NCBI GenBank assembly: GCA_037954325.1
Contig: JBBMNZ010000002.1
Span: 13,935,679-13,999,678, forward strand
DNA length: 64,000 bases
DNA from: Fistularia commersonii
Taxonomy: Eukaryota > Chordata > Actinopteri > Syngnathiformes > Fistulariidae
Reading direction: 5' to 3'
Positions 47,984 through 60,480 of the stretch are shown here, piece by piece. The translations under genes and the position numbers were made by a program. Each line of letters opens with the position of its first letter. Position 1 is the first letter of the stretch. The notes beneath the pieces are model-generated. The model did not search any database and was not told where the DNA came from. It worked only from the letters and a program-made list of their open reading frames with translations.

Positions 47984-50900
47984 CTGTATACATCAGAGTA
48001 CATCAGAATTAATGATACATTTGCTGCAGATCAGGAATAAGATGCTGTGATTTAAAGGTACAGTAGGGTGATAACAGAATTGATGGTTGCCAATTTGCAG
48101 TATTCACAACATGGAAATTATGGTAAACTGAAATGGAAGGGAAGAATAACATTACTATCTTCTTTGATATTTCGTTAGTTGTTTCATGTAATTTAATTTA
48201 CATAAGTTCAAAAAGTCTCACCTGTTACTCCTTTAAAGTTACAAATATATACTGTAGTCTATTGTCTACATATGGATGGCTATTACTCATTTTCTAATGT
48301 CTGATATTTGGCTGAGTCGCTCATCATGTATCTGCATCATTAGAATCGGCATATTTTATCTATTTATTTGTCTAGTTAAGGGTAAGGAGAGGCCACCAAT
48401 GATACACAGATTTCAGCAATAAGATATTTGAATAGAATTTGAAAAAAATAATCAAAGGGTATCAACAATAAACACATTTTTAAATTAAATGTATGTTTTT
48501 GTTTGGGTTTTTTTAAACCATTCAAAAATGATTTTCCGGAGCTATCTTGTGTAATATATTTTTATACAGAACTTGCTAGATATATGGGTGAAATGTGTGA
48601 TGCAGAAAAGGAAAAAAAAATGCCGGTAAAAAAACTAACCACTAAAAGGCACAGAAAAATAAGTCATCATCGCACGTGTTTGCAATATCACCATGCTTTT
48701 CATTATTTAATCACTATAGACCAAACGTTATCATCAATGGCAACGATCTCACCTTGTCATTCTCATCATCCTCATCTTCATCATCATCCAAGAAGTGAAT
48801 GGCACTGATCCTGTTCATGGCTTTGTTGTCCCATGTGTCATCTGCCATGTCATTCACCAGGCTCTCAAGGGCTCCACAGCGGGCAAGATTATCAGAGCCT
48901 TTTTTTTTCAACCAAAACATACTATTAGTACAGCCCATGGCGGCAGATAAGTACTGATACAAACATTTTAAAAAGGGTAAACTCTTCAGCAAATCAATAT
49001 CACCATGATTGCTATTCAACAATCTGCCAACTCATCTAATGAGGCTTTCAAACAACCCAACTCTCATAAGCAAAAGCCTGAAACTGCCAGATCATAGTTT
49101 CAAATCCCAGCTTAGTCACTGGCTTACAGCAATACAATCTACCCAGCCCCCAACCTGCTATACAACTTCACTGATCTGACCGCCATCACTTATAACTGGT
49201 TCTCTTCTACTAAAGAGTCACCATCACATTAGTAAAAAATTTCTTCTTGAGGGAGAAACAGGGGCGTTTTGAAAATGAAGAACACATCCACAAAAACATC
49301 TAATGTTTGACAATAAGTCACAATTATTTCAGATTTGGGCTCCAGGCTGAGGATGGCAGCAGAGGACAAATTCCAATAAACTCTTGTATCAAGCAGAGGC
49401 ACAGCCAGCCATTGGTTAGATCCCTGTACCCAGTGGGTGAGCTTTTAATGGAAGCAAGCCAGCCACTGTTAAGCCTCTTTAGCTGTAAAGGCCACTGCAT
49501 TTCTGGAAAAAAAAATCATGAAGGAAGGCCTCAAGGGACAGGAGATGCCCTGATCTGTTATAGTCACTGTGATCCTTTACAGGACCTCATAATCAACAGA
49601 TACTGCAGGGAAGGATCAGAGGGCAGGGAACACACTGTGCTTCCCGAAGCAGATCATGTGATAATGTCATCAAGGACAGAGAGCAGTATATATGAGCCAA
49701 CAACTGATGAGGAATATTACTCAAATGTCAACGTCATGGTTCCATGTTGTTTCACCAGACAAGAAACTCTACATGTCAGAAGATGCTGATATACTCATGT
49801 GTAGTATGAGAATACAAATGTGTACACCTCATACGTACACAAAACATTATTTTGGAATCACTTTTTGTGGTTAATCACAATTATGTGATCTGAAAACATG
49901 ACAAAAAGTGGTAACATCCTTACCTTTATTGTCAGATTCATATGGTTGTTGAGGCAGCAGCACGCAGGTGAGGACTTTCTCGCCTGAAGTAGGATCCACA
50001 TCTGTCTGAAAGGTGAGGAGGGGCTTGGACTGGTTTTCTGACAACCATAAAGCTTTTAGCTGCAGCGTGATCAGGGACATTGGTAGGTGGGTGAGCCTGA
50101 ACACAAACAGGAAATAAACCATTGTCACTGCTGATGGCATAACCTAATTGACTTCTATAACTAGAAATGTTAACCCAAAGAAAAAAACAAGAGGCTAACT
50201 ATATGTTAGGACAAAGTATGCATGACACTGTTACCAGAAGGTAGTAAAACTGCTGAGCAGCTGTTTTGACCATAAAGATAATCTGAGGCATGCTGTTGAA
50301 TATTTTATGTGAAGTCAGTGCAGTTCTAAAAAGACTTATCCAAATCAGGATATACCAGAAAAGCAAAGCTGAAACAAGCCCATTCTGAAAGACAAATAAA
50401 AGAGATTGTGTTTTATTGAATGCTGAGCAAACCTGTTTCCAGAAACATCTAGCACATGTAGCTCTGTGGCTTGAGACAGTTCCGATGGTATCCTTGTCAG
50501 TCTGTTCTCACGTACACAGAAGACATTCAGACCACTGCAGCCCCCTATCTGGATAACAGAAGACACAACTTGATTAAGCAAAAATGTCAGCAAATACAGG
50601 AGTTCTGAGAAACAAACTTACCGTTTAGTGATGCCTCTGACATTTATGTTGTGGAATATTTTCAGTAAGAAAAACTTAAATCTAGGAAAAAGTGAAACTT
50701 TGTTTTGAGCATTTATTCACTTTGACCCAGACTAGGGGAATCCAAAGTCAGAGGAGTTAAATGTCAATGGGATGTAGCTGAGGGACCTATATTTAGGAAC
50801 AATTAGGCTGAGTGGCCAAAAAAGCAGGGGCTTGATGGGCCAACTAAATCTATTAATCTGCTTTATCCTGGGCACTGTGCAAGTGCAGAGATTCATAGCA

Positions 50901-53900
50901 TTAAAAGAAGCAGGTTAAGCTCATTTAATTTACAAAAGTAAACACACAAAGTAGTAATTACATAATCAAAGCAGAATGAATCCTTAAAAGTAAACACTGG
51001 CATCTAAAACAAACCCAATGTGTCCAATTTGCAAACAAATTTGATATTGTATGACTTATTTTTGTTTTTATATAATCTCTGTTGAAACTCAGTGAGAGAA
51101 AATGAGCAGCTAATAACCAATCAATAGAATCTATAAACTGGGCCAATGGTCAAGTAGCCCTGCAAAGCACAAGTCGATATTTGGGCCAGGAATACAATGT
51201 GATTGTTGGAGATGTCATGCAATGGTGGAAAAACACTAACCATGGATTCATTATCTAGACTAAGTGTGCTGTTATTATTCTCCACACCCTGCCGTCTTTG
51301 CCTTATTAAGACATAGGGGCATTGTACAATGTCTAAAGAAGCTTTAAACCAAGCAAACACACACTCAACAAACAAGAGGTTGGAAAAGAATGTCACAAAC
51401 AAACACAATGAAGATACTCAGAGCTGGGCAAACCAGAGGACTGAGCAAGAAAAGTGGCAAAAAGACAGCAAAACAAGCAGAAGCACTGTTGAGCCAATTA
51501 TGAATGAAAAACGTCAACCACTCTAAACAATCAGACTAAAGGTTAAAGAGAATAATTAAAATAATTTTATTATGACTATAAAGCAGTATACAAGTATACT
51601 CCACTTTCTTTTTTTATTCCAGAACAGCATTGCTGTAACCACAGTTCTAACCACAACATAGTGAATGTGCCACTACATGCCAGCATTAATAGCTTCTCAC
51701 AGTTACACAACATACTGGTTCAACCCTAACGTTTTGGTGAAACAAATTTTGGAAACAAATACCATGTTTGATGAAATATTTCAAACTGTCAAAGCGAGGG
51801 ATTCACTGCATTAACAGCTGTTTAGTTGGTCAGATTATTTTAGCAAGGAATACAATAACTCAACCTCTAACCTTATGCTTACAATATTAGAAGGATCAAG
51901 TTTTGACATCAGTGACTTAAAGGAAAATTATAATCATATCGTCGTTCACACGTAGAAGTGCATGATTTGAATAAAAGCTAAAATCATGCACAACCACATG
52001 ATACCAGAGGTCCTGCTGCCAGTCTGGCACTGACATTTTTTAAAGTGTGGTTAAAATATAAATGTTTATAACATACTTCAACGATGTCATTAAACACTAC
52101 AATACTTCTTGTTTCAATTATTACTTACTCCTATCTATAACCATAGACTGCAAGGCAGTTTTATTAGAAAATGTATACATATATTAGTTTGTTTATTTGT
52201 CTTTATTAATTTATTTTTTACTATTATTTGCACCATTTGTAATGCTGCTATAATAACTGAATTTCCCTGTTGTGGGCTCAATAAAGATCTTATCAACTAT
52301 ATTATGCCATAAAGTGGTATGTAGTTAAGTGCTGATTTACTATTATTTATAATGTAAGCTAAAATGTATAGCGACTTCAATATTTTCCTTGTTCATTATT
52401 TCATTTTTTCCGTTTTTCAGCTTTTTCTCAATTAAGAGCTGAACCGCTTCCTGAGAAACATTAGTAAAAAAAGTTAATATGTTTGTTTAAAAATTAAAAT
52501 TAAAATCAGACCTCCTTGGGTAAAGATGATAGTCGATTTCTATCACAGTTGAAGTTGGAAAGTCGTTTTAATTTCCCGATACTTCTTGGCAAACTCTGTA
52601 AAAAAAGAAGTAAAAAATAAATAGATAAAGAAAAACAATTGAATTAATGAAAAGAAAACATATTTAACACCAAATCTTATAGAACAATGTTTATCAAATA
52701 CATATCTGCCTTCTAATATCATCTTAAGGTGCTGATTCACTGATAATTCAACTGCCAACAATGGGTTTATTCATCCAACTTGAACAATACCTACAAAAAA
52801 AAGAATTTCTCCAAAATACCCTGCCATCTAGAGAGCTCAGAAGAAGAAAATAAATACACAGTCCTGCAGAAACTGTCTTCAATCAACTTCAACAATGTCA
52901 GCAGACGGACTTAGAACAGGGCTGTTTTAAATTACTTTGGTTAGAAAAAAAATCCAGCTTAAAAACATACCTGTATCTGATTCTCTGTAAGCACCAGCTC
53001 AGTAAGGTTTTCACAATTTCCAATGCTTTCTGGGATACAGGAAAGCCTGTTCTGATCAGCTTTCAATATTGACAGTTTTCGTAGTTTTCCTAAAAAGAAA
53101 GGAATTGGTTACTGATTGTCAGATTATTTTTTTAACCGCAATACTGTGGTAAACTGATTGCTCTTGACTGTGTTGATTCCTCTCAGTTAATTCAAAGACC
53201 AAGACACATGAGCTCACTAGTTACACTGAAAGCAGCAGTTTACTTTTTATCAAAAGACGATAGTTTATCTATTAAATTATAAAAATAGCAATAATGTTGA
53301 TTATTACGAAATGTCCTGAGAGACTGTGTGTTTACCAATTCTTTCTGGGAGAGCATCAATGAGGTTCTGAGATACCAGCAGGTCAGTTAGTGCAACAAGG
53401 CCCCCAAGCTCCACTGGAAGCCGCTCCAGCTTGTTTTCTGATACATCAAGACACAACAGGCTTTTCATGCTGCCCATCTCCTGAGGTGCAAAGCAGAGAT
53501 CAAAAATGTGACTGAAAATAGAACAATTTCAAATACAATATTGGAAAGCAGTCAAAATGAGTAGAAGAGTACAGTTGACCAAACAATATGTATTTTTACT
53601 TTCAGCAAATATTGAAACAAATTACTGCATTGATATTTAGTAAAAATTCTGAGAAGCTTGTCGAAAAAGGGGATACAATTTAAAATGGGATATATCCACC
53701 CCGAGTGGATTTCATAGTGATTCCGTTAGTGAAAAGTAAGTCTAAAAACAAAATATGTATTTTCTGCTATTAAGATTGTCTCAAACTTTGATCTGAGAAA
53801 GATATGGATCAATAGAGTTGTTGTCCTCACTGCCAAAACTCAAAAAGCTTGTAACTCTGAAGGGGAAATGCGCTGCATTCAGTCACATTATTCATCACAA

Positions 53901-56900
53901 GTAATTTAGATTCAACAAAAAGCCAAAAGTAAATAACGGCTCATATTATATAGATAACCTGTCTGCAGTCAGCTTTGATTCCCATCAAAAATAATGTAAG
54001 GTGAGATGGCAAACTTGTGAGCATTTCATGTGATGAAAGTGAAATCATTAATTATAAAAAAGTATGCATCATGAGATTAAATGAAACAATCCAATACTTA
54101 TATACCTATCATATAATTCTCACTGGTTATGAGTTTTAAAAATGATGAAAACCTTGGCACAACACAAGCAGAAAGCCAAACAATCTATATAAGTATGATA
54201 TTTAGACAAAACTCTGGATATTACACCTTTAACAACTATGTTGGTCACTTCTTCAAGAGCACTTGTAACCTCAACGATATCTGTGTCAATCCATGCTAAA
54301 GAACAACGATTAAAAATGTAGAATGCACCAAAATAAAGACAATGATGAGCTTACTGCAGGTATTTCAGCCAACTGGTTTCCATCGAGCCACAAGTCCTTC
54401 AAACTGACAAGACTGCCTATTGTCTCTGGCTATGTGGGAGGAAGAAACACAGGAATTGAATTGGTGAGAGCAAAGAAAACAGAAGACAAAGAAAGACAAT
54501 AAAGCAGAAAAAAAATTTAGGACTTACTCCTATTGTACTTCTTTTTGATTTCACAACTAATTACTTGTAATTTGTCTTACATCTTATATCTATCTATGCG
54601 TATGTCCTATATTTTTTAAATTTAACCAGGAAGACTTTTTGCCACTGTACATTATACTGACCAAGGTTGGCCCAGACAGTTGTTTCAACCTCCATTATTG
54701 GTCTGTTATTGGTCTGTCATTATAAATAGCTCCCTGTTTGGACCAAAACAATTAGAGGAAAATCAAACTAAAAACAAAAAAAAGAACTGACGGTCAAACA
54801 TGGCTTAAACCTGTAGTAGGCTTCAGAAGAGCTAAGAGAAGATGCAGAGTGTGTCACTACCGGTAATTGTTTTTGTTAACAGTACAAATAATATCTGACG
54901 TTACACATATGATACCGGAAACATCACTTACAGCCTAAAACTGAACAACTTGAAGAGCAGAATAATTTAATTATACACTAAAATTTATCAGAGGTATATC
55001 ATGGGTAAGAGATAAAACTGCTATTCCAGCAGACTGACTTTTTATCTGACTGCAGGGCAAAATTCACTCACAAACATGAATTTGCAAATATGTAATTACT
55101 TATCTGTACAGTGTATTGTGCATTGACTTGAAGATAAAGTATAACATATCAACAGCCATCTCCATTCAGTCTGATGGTCAGTAAATCACGCTCTTTGTTT
55201 AACCGCTCACATAAGATTACAACTTAAAGCCCAAGCTAGAAGCAGATGGTCATCCTCTCTTCTGCGTGATAAGAAGTAGAAGCTGTTCTTGAGGAATGCT
55301 AATCTACATGGACTTGATGAGAACATGGAAACAGCAAAAGTACATTCCTGCTCATTTTGTGAGTAACCACATAGTAACACAACTACCGTGTGGAAATGGC
55401 TCCCAGCATCTAGTAATACTTACCAAACTGTACAGCTCATTATTGCCTAGGTCGAGTTCTTCAAGTTTCTGAAGCAGTGACATGGATCTGTAGATTGAGA
55501 CAGTTCGATTCAATATAAAAGGCATGCGACTCAATAAATCTTTTATATGTTGAAGTCTTAAAAAATATTGAAATGTATTTTTGAACAATATTTTGAACCA
55601 AACCACAGTCTGGTTCTTACATGCACAAAGAGTAAAATTGTATAAAATGGAATTAATGTGCAACTGCTCAGTGGGATGGATAAAGTACTTACTCTGGAAG
55701 GAATGTCAGGAGATTTTCTCTGAGCTCCAGGGATACCAAATTGGACAAGCTATAATGATGGACGAGAAGAAAAGGTGTAACTTTCTCAAAAGGCTATGAC
55801 AACCATCAAAGAAAAATCAATTGCATCCAATGAATACACACATAGTCTTGATAATGTGTCCCTAAAGAGAGGAAGGACACCTAAATAAGTTTTAAAATGG
55901 CCACGAAAGACTTCCTTGCAATCAAAGAGAAAGGAAGTACTTTGGAGGTACATCAATTCTTATCATGGTCATAAAAATGTCAGCAGCATAAACAGCCAGT
56001 AGAAACTGAAAAGTAAAGCAAAATATCTCAACAGGCTGAGAGAAATGGTTATCTTTTAGCAGTGCTCATTTTACATGAGCACTGCTTGTGTTATTAAAAA
56101 ATTAATAAAACAATTGAGCCCCTCCATGACTTTAACAGCCTAAAGAAATAAAATAAAGAAAAATTCATTTGAGAAAGTATTGCAACAGGATAACGTAAAT
56201 GTTAATATAAAACAAACACCAAGAAAAAAAGATATAACAAAACATTTGTCCTAACCGGTTTTTCGTTAACCTACATACCTTTACTAGTACTTTTTGATGC
56301 TCATTTTATTCATACCAACACATTAGTCGGCAGGAGATTTAAAGGAAAAGAATCTTCAGCCATCTAAAATCAGTAACTCTTCTGTTAATCTTGTGGGTTT
56401 AAGAGAAACTCATCTTAGCATGAAGAAACTCCAATCCACAACAGAAATCAATGTCTTTCAACCCCAAAACACATATGTTCTCAAACAAAAGAAAAAAAAA
56501 ACATTAGGTCGTTTCAACACACATATGGATTTCATTTCCCATGCCTATGAGTTGGTCTTTTCTCAAAGGATTATGTAAGACCGACATGGTGCATATAAAG
56601 GCATATAAAAGCATATAAAGGATTGTTGTACCAGGAGAAAAATTGTGCAGGCAGATTACTTGGATTCAACTTGAGCATGTGGTTGAAATATACACAGACA
56701 CACATTTTGTGCATTTTGCAGGATGGACAGCCATATTTAGAACCAAATCCCAAGACTTTTTAATACTAGCACAATAGAATGACAATAAACACTGAAGTTC
56801 CTATAAGGACATTGTATATTTGATATAATCACCAAAAATAAATCACTATACAGATATAAATATAGAATTTTGAATGTAGGAGAAAAGATAAGAGCTGAAG

Positions 56901-58249
56901 GAAATGATATTAGGACATTAAAGGTACACCCTAGGAGATTTTGAATAAGTAATACATTTGTAAATTAAATCATCCCTTTGGCCATATTTACCTGAAACAA
57001 ATAAAATAATGTTTTATCTTATCTTACATAGTTCTGTCACTAAATCTGTTTGTAACTGAACCCAGCAATTAGAATAAGAATTTTGGCAAAGATGTCTTTT
57101 CGGGATTGTTGGGTTTTTTTTTGTTTTGTTTTTTTTGTCTTTTTTTTGCAAAGCAGCCTTGAAAAAGAAATTTGATAATTCTTCTCTCAAGAGTTCCCTG
57201 AAGACAATACAAACAACATATTCCAGAACTGCACACCAGTATTTTATTTGTGAGTGAGTTTGCACTGTATATACAGACTCAACCAGGGTGGTTGTCACTC
57301 AGTTGGTATAGCAGACATCCATCTAATTGGAAGGTTGGCATTTCAGTCCTAGCTACACTTGTCTGCTTGCTGAAGCTTCCTTGGCCAAGGCACCAAACTC
57401 CCAGATGCCCCAAAGGGTCTGGTTAGTCACAAACCATTGATCTGTGAATGCATGTATGTGAAATCCATGATGGAGCGCTTTGAAACCACAAGGTGATGGA
57501 GGAGGCGTCAATTCCATTTACTATTTTTGGTGTGCTCTATGTACTAGCATCAGGTTTTCTCAATGTTGCATGTATTTCTCATTTTAACAATCAACTTTAA
57601 TGCTTAACTTTATCAAAAGCTGCCCCAAGGTGCTTGGATTTACAGAGGCAACGGAATAAGTGGCCAACCTGGTCATTCTGTCCATGGTCTGTAACAAAGC
57701 CAAATAATTTATGTAACAGATTCCATATTGAAAACATACTGTAGCGTTTAGAATTACTTAATATTACTTTAATCTTAATACCGAAAAGAAAAATAGCAAC
57801 AAGACTTGAAAATGCTTGCTGACAGGAAAAGTGAAAAAAGATTTTATGCACCACAAGTGGAACACCTGCGCGCAATTTAATCAGTGAGATATTAGCAACT
57901 GCAGAGTCAAGGGAAAATGTTGTTTTAAATATTTGTATGATAAGTGAAATATGGAAATATTTAATTGCATATTAATTGCAAAGGCTGCTGCACTCAGCAA
58001 ATGAAAATATACTTACTTTCCAATGTTTTCTGGAAGAACTTGTAATGAGATGTCATTGATGGAAAGGCATGTTAGATTCTGTAACTCTGGAAAGCTCTCA
58101 GGTAGCCTGGAAAAACAGGGGAGTCAGTGTTGAACCGCATGTTAACCCAAAACAAGATGTAACGCAATTAAAGGGTTTTAGCAAAGTCAGTTGGTGTGTG
58201 TTTAGTTGTTCACAGCAGTCCTAACAGTTGAAAAAAAATCATATATATT

Positions 58250-58291
<42 letters not shown>

Positions 58292-60480
58292 GATATGGAT
58301 GGAAATACACATACTGTAGCAAGTTGCGAATATAAGGGTTTACATCCATGGTCACGGGGGAAGCTGATGTCAGCCTATCCCAGCTGATATCGCGCGAGAG
58401 GCAATTGGCAATTGCCTCTCGTCCGATGTCAGCTTGCCAATTGGGGACTAATAATTTTTTTCTGATTCTGGGTACACCCTGGACAGGATGACAGTTAATC
58501 ACAGGGCCACATACAGACAGACAAGCATTCACTGCCTCAGTCGGACATCTGGGCAAATTTCCAAAATTTTCCAATTAACCTGCTGCATGTTTTTGGACCT
58601 ATATATCTATATATATATAAGCGTACATACGCGCACACGCAAACGCACACACACATATATATACATATATACATATGTATAAATAAACATGCGTGTGTGT
58701 ATATATATATATACATGCATATGTATATAGATGTATATATATATACATACATATACATATACATATCGATACATGCTTATATAAATGCATTATATATGCA
58801 TATATGCATATATATATGTACATATATGCCCACATCTGCCTGGCGCCTCTCACTGGGGACAATTCATAGTAGAAAAAGTCCAACCACTCTCAAGAGGCAT
58901 TCCATTTCCATTCTGCATTCCAGTTTTCTGTAAAGTAAAATGCTCAATGTGGCGATTAAAATATGGGGCAAAGAACATCAAAATAACTGCATTAAATTTC
59001 AAGATTTTAGGCTTCCATTACAGAAAAATATATGATGAGGGCTAAAAAACATTGATCCCATGACAATTTATATTTGGATATATGATATATATATGGCATA
59101 TATCATATGTTTTTTCAAAACTAATAGCCAGCAGTCATACACACATTTGTCAAGCTTTGTCAACAAAGTGGCAAACTGGGTGGTTGAGACTATTTAGATA
59201 TGGGCTGTAGTCTCTCTTTGCTCCATGGCAAACACGCAAATATCTCCATAAACACATAATTGAACCTCTTGAATTTCTCCATCCCAAATGTGACTGTTGA
59301 AAAGAAGAGGGTGACTTCCAAAAACACTATATAGGACGATGAATATTCTAAGCAACAAAAATAAGTAGGGTGCTTTAATATGGCATAACCGCAATATTTA
59401 GATGACATAAACTTTGGTGAATGACAAAATTGCGAATAAGCATAAGCAGCTTAAATAAAAGTGATTTGAAAATTGGTTTTAGATTGTGAACTTTAAAACC
59501 ATTGAGTTTCTTTATTATTACCGTTCCCTCTTAAATTTTATACTGCATGACAGTATAAAACGGCCATGTGCAAGCTAGACTTTAATCCACCCACATAATG
59601 AAAACATACAACACAACCTGTCAGGGAGATTCTATAAATGCTCATTCTGGCAGGAAAAGAGCAGGGAAACTTAAACACACAGTACAGACAATGGAAAAAT
59701 GAATTCCTCCCCATAAGGCCCTGGTTTTAGAAACCTTTTAAGATATTCTTGAACAAGTTCCAACTTGCAGTGTTGAAAGTAAGTCTGTAATTATTAGATT
59801 TTTAATATTTAACCACCATCATCTTATAAGACTACCTTGTGAGTGGATTTCCACTGAAATCTGCAACTTGGAGGGCTTTGCAGTATGAAATACTCTCTGG
59901 AATTTCCACAATATCTAAACAAGAAAAAAATACAATTAAGACAGAAAAATGTAATGACAGAACTGAAACTTAGAGGCCCTTACTATGTTCTTTAAACATA
60001 ACAAACCCTCTCATTTAGTTTCATTCTATAGCCACAACTCTAAAATGTCTAGTTGGTTAGAAACTGTGGTGGAAATCTGAAATGGGCTTGCAGTCTGCTA
60101 TATTCAAACATATAAATTAACATAGAGAGGTTATATTGCCTGTTGAAACATTTACTTTATAATAGTCGCTCTTATATCTGTAAATATTTCTGCCCCTACT
60201 GATGATACAGATAGATACAAGAAAGAGGGAATCAAATCACAGGAGGTTTGAGACATGATAACTAATAAATGTTTTAAATAAAGGGAATAATAATGTCTTC
60301 AATTGAAAAAAAATGTTGTGTCTGTAAATAAAATTGTGATACATATGCATTTTCTGGCTTACCATTTCGAGAGACATCAAGTTCTACCAGCTGCATGAAG
60401 TTAGCTATTTCTGGTGGAAGTCTTTGGATCTCATTGTCACTCAGGCCAAGCTTCCTTAGTTTCACCAGCTGAAAAAATGG
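47825..60480 (-). CDS. lrrc1: lrrc1 (Lano), leucine-rich-repeat LAP-family protein, exons 2-14 (5' partial)
   Basis: Thirteen minus-strand exons with consistent phases give a continuous reading of 474 codons plus stop. It starts at PFFQLVKLRKLGLSDNEIQ, runs through the LAP-type LRR array, then the LAP-specific segment (SGEKVLTCVLLPQQ, LARCGALESLVNDM, RRATPHPGELK) and ends in TTSV. Human LRRC1 is 524 residues; the missing 50 or so N-terminal residues (the cysteine-containing LAP start) fit one exon beyond base 64000. By family knowledge Lano is a basolateral membrane scaffold related to Scribble and Erbin, and its C-terminal class I PDZ ligand binds MAGUK PDZ domains. Scribble itself is excluded because the exon after RRATPHPGELK continues into the Lano-specific KGLDSNKNEV and stops. 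The mlip gene downstream on the same strand matches human synteny. No frameshift or stop was seen in any exon. Confidence 0.95.
48753..48898 (-). CDS. lrrc1: lrrc1 exon 13
   Basis: Reads SDNLARCGALESLVNDMAD, then a strongly acidic DDDEDEDDENDK end. 146 bases, ends in phase 0 with donor AAG|GTGAGA. The acceptor is unusual: an A-run precedes the AG where pyrimidines are expected, with a near-consensus branch site (TACTAAT) further upstream. Because it ends in phase 0, it can join either the Lano terminal exon or the PDZ exons downstream. Confidence 0.9.
49924..50096 (-). CDS. lrrc1: lrrc1 exon 12 (last LRR and start of LAP-specific domain)
   Basis: Reads LTHLPMSLITLQLKALWLS then GEKVLTCVLLPQQPYESDN. 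The ALWLSENQSKPLLTFQTD segment is characteristic of Scribble/Lano. Acceptor GTGTTCAG, donor AAG|GTAAGG, 173 bases. Confidence 0.95.
50433..50548 (-). CDS. lrrc1: lrrc1 exon 11
   Basis: Reads IGGCSGLNVFCVRENRLTR then ELHVLDVSGN. Acceptor TGTTATCCAG, donor CAG|GTTTGC, 116 bases. Confidence 0.93.
52180..52300 (+). mobile_element. 3' end of a non-LTR retroposon
   Basis: TTTGCACCATTTGTAATGCT and GAATTTCCCTGTTGTGGGCT followed by CAATAAAGATCTTATC, the common teleost LINE end and the same family as the minus-strand piece at 5.2 kb. Confidence 0.75.
52512..52595 (-). CDS. lrrc1: lrrc1 exon 10
   Basis: Reads SLPRSIGKLKRLSNFNCDR then NRLSSLPKE, 84 bases. Acceptor CTTTTTTTACAG. Donor GAG|GTCTGA is weak but is the only one that keeps phase with the next exon. 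Confidence 0.92.
52971..53089 (-). CDS. lrrc1: lrrc1 exon 9
   Basis: Reads KLRKLSILKADQNRLSCIP then ENLTELVLTENQIQ. Acceptor TTTCTTTTTAG, donor CAG|GTATGT, 119 bases, ends in phase 0. Confidence 0.93.
53336..53480 (-). CDS. lrrc1: lrrc1 exon 8
   Basis: 145 bases covering two LRRs: CLDVSENKLERLPVELGGL then TDLLVSQNLIDALPERIG. Acceptor TGCACCTCAG, donor TTG|GTAAAC. Confidence 0.93.
54355..54429 (-). CDS. lrrc1: lrrc1 exon 7
   Basis: Reads PETIGSLVSLKDLWLDGNQ then LAEIPA, a single LRR of 25 codons. Acceptor CCCACATAG, donor GCA|GTAAGC, phase 0-0. Confidence 0.92.
55424..55487 (-). CDS. lrrc1: lrrc1 exon 6
   Basis: Reads SMSLLQKLEELDLGNNELY then SL. Acceptor AATCTACAG, donor TTG|GTAAGT, 64 bases, ending in phase 0. 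Confidence 0.92.
55693..55749 (-). CDS. lrrc1: lrrc1 exon 5
   Basis: Reads NLSNLVSLELRENLLTFLP. Acceptor CATTATAG, donor AGA|GTAAGT. Only 57 bases; phase matches both neighbours. Confidence 0.92.
57290..57525 (+). mobile_element. tRNA-derived SINE
   Basis: GGTTGTCACTCAGTTGGTAT head, TTTCAGTCCTAGCTA (B-box-like) and a body with GGCCAAGGCACCAAACTCCC and GAGCGCTTTGAAACCACAAG. Confidence 0.75.
58017..58106 (-). CDS. lrrc1: lrrc1 exon 4
   Basis: Reads RLPESFPELQNLTCLSIND then ISLQVLPENIG. Acceptor TTTTTCCAG, donor AAA|GTAAGT, 90 bases. Confidence 0.93.
58254..58287. repeat. (CA)n microsatellite
   Basis: About 17 CA dinucleotides. Confidence 0.95.
58340..58600 (+). repeat. Truncated copy of a dispersed teleost repeat, with internal palindrome
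   Basis: Shares GGGTACACCCTGGACAGGAT, CACAGGGCCACATACAGA and AATTAACCTGCTGCATGTTT with the fuller copy at 62.1 kb. A 27-base near-perfect palindrome sits at 58395-58421. Confidence 0.75.
58599..58830. repeat. TA/CA-rich low-complexity tract
   Basis: Alternating TATA, CACA and CATA runs; purine-pyrimidine alternation over about 230 bases. Source of spurious ORFs on both strands. Confidence 0.9.
59836..59914 (-). CDS. lrrc1: lrrc1 exon 3
   Basis: Completes the Asp codon and reads IVEIPESISYCKALQVADF then SGNPLT, one LAP repeat. Acceptor TTGTTTAG, donor AAG|GTAGTC, 79 bases. Confidence 0.92.
60363..60480 (-). CDS. lrrc1: lrrc1 exon 2
   Basis: Reads PFFQLVKLRKLGLSDNEIQ and continues to LVELDVSRN. 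Acceptor TTCTCACAG at its upstream side, donor G|GTAAGCC. 118 bases, starts in phase 0 and ends with one base of the next codon (Asp). Nothing resembling exon 1 is seen between here and base 64000. Confidence 0.93.

Larger units (their letters stand above)
47984..55692. other. lrrc1 introns between exons 5 and 14
   Basis: Apart from the exons and the retroposon end at 52.2 kb, these introns show AT-rich sequence with chance ORFs only, including a 160-codon plus-strand ORF at 49307-49789. Confidence 0.5.

Noticed and set aside
49307..49789. 160-codon plus-strand ORF in an lrrc1 intron
   Set aside because: No family resemblance, no promoter or poly(A) context, ordinary composition for a chance ORF.
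58537..58933. Several Tyr-Ile-rich ORFs
   Set aside because: Translations of TA/CA low-complexity sequence.
47825..60480. Calling the LRR gene scribble (scrib)
   Set aside because: LRRs are similar, but the exon after RRATPHPGELK runs into the Lano-specific end with stop, and the neighbour is mlip, as for LRRC1.
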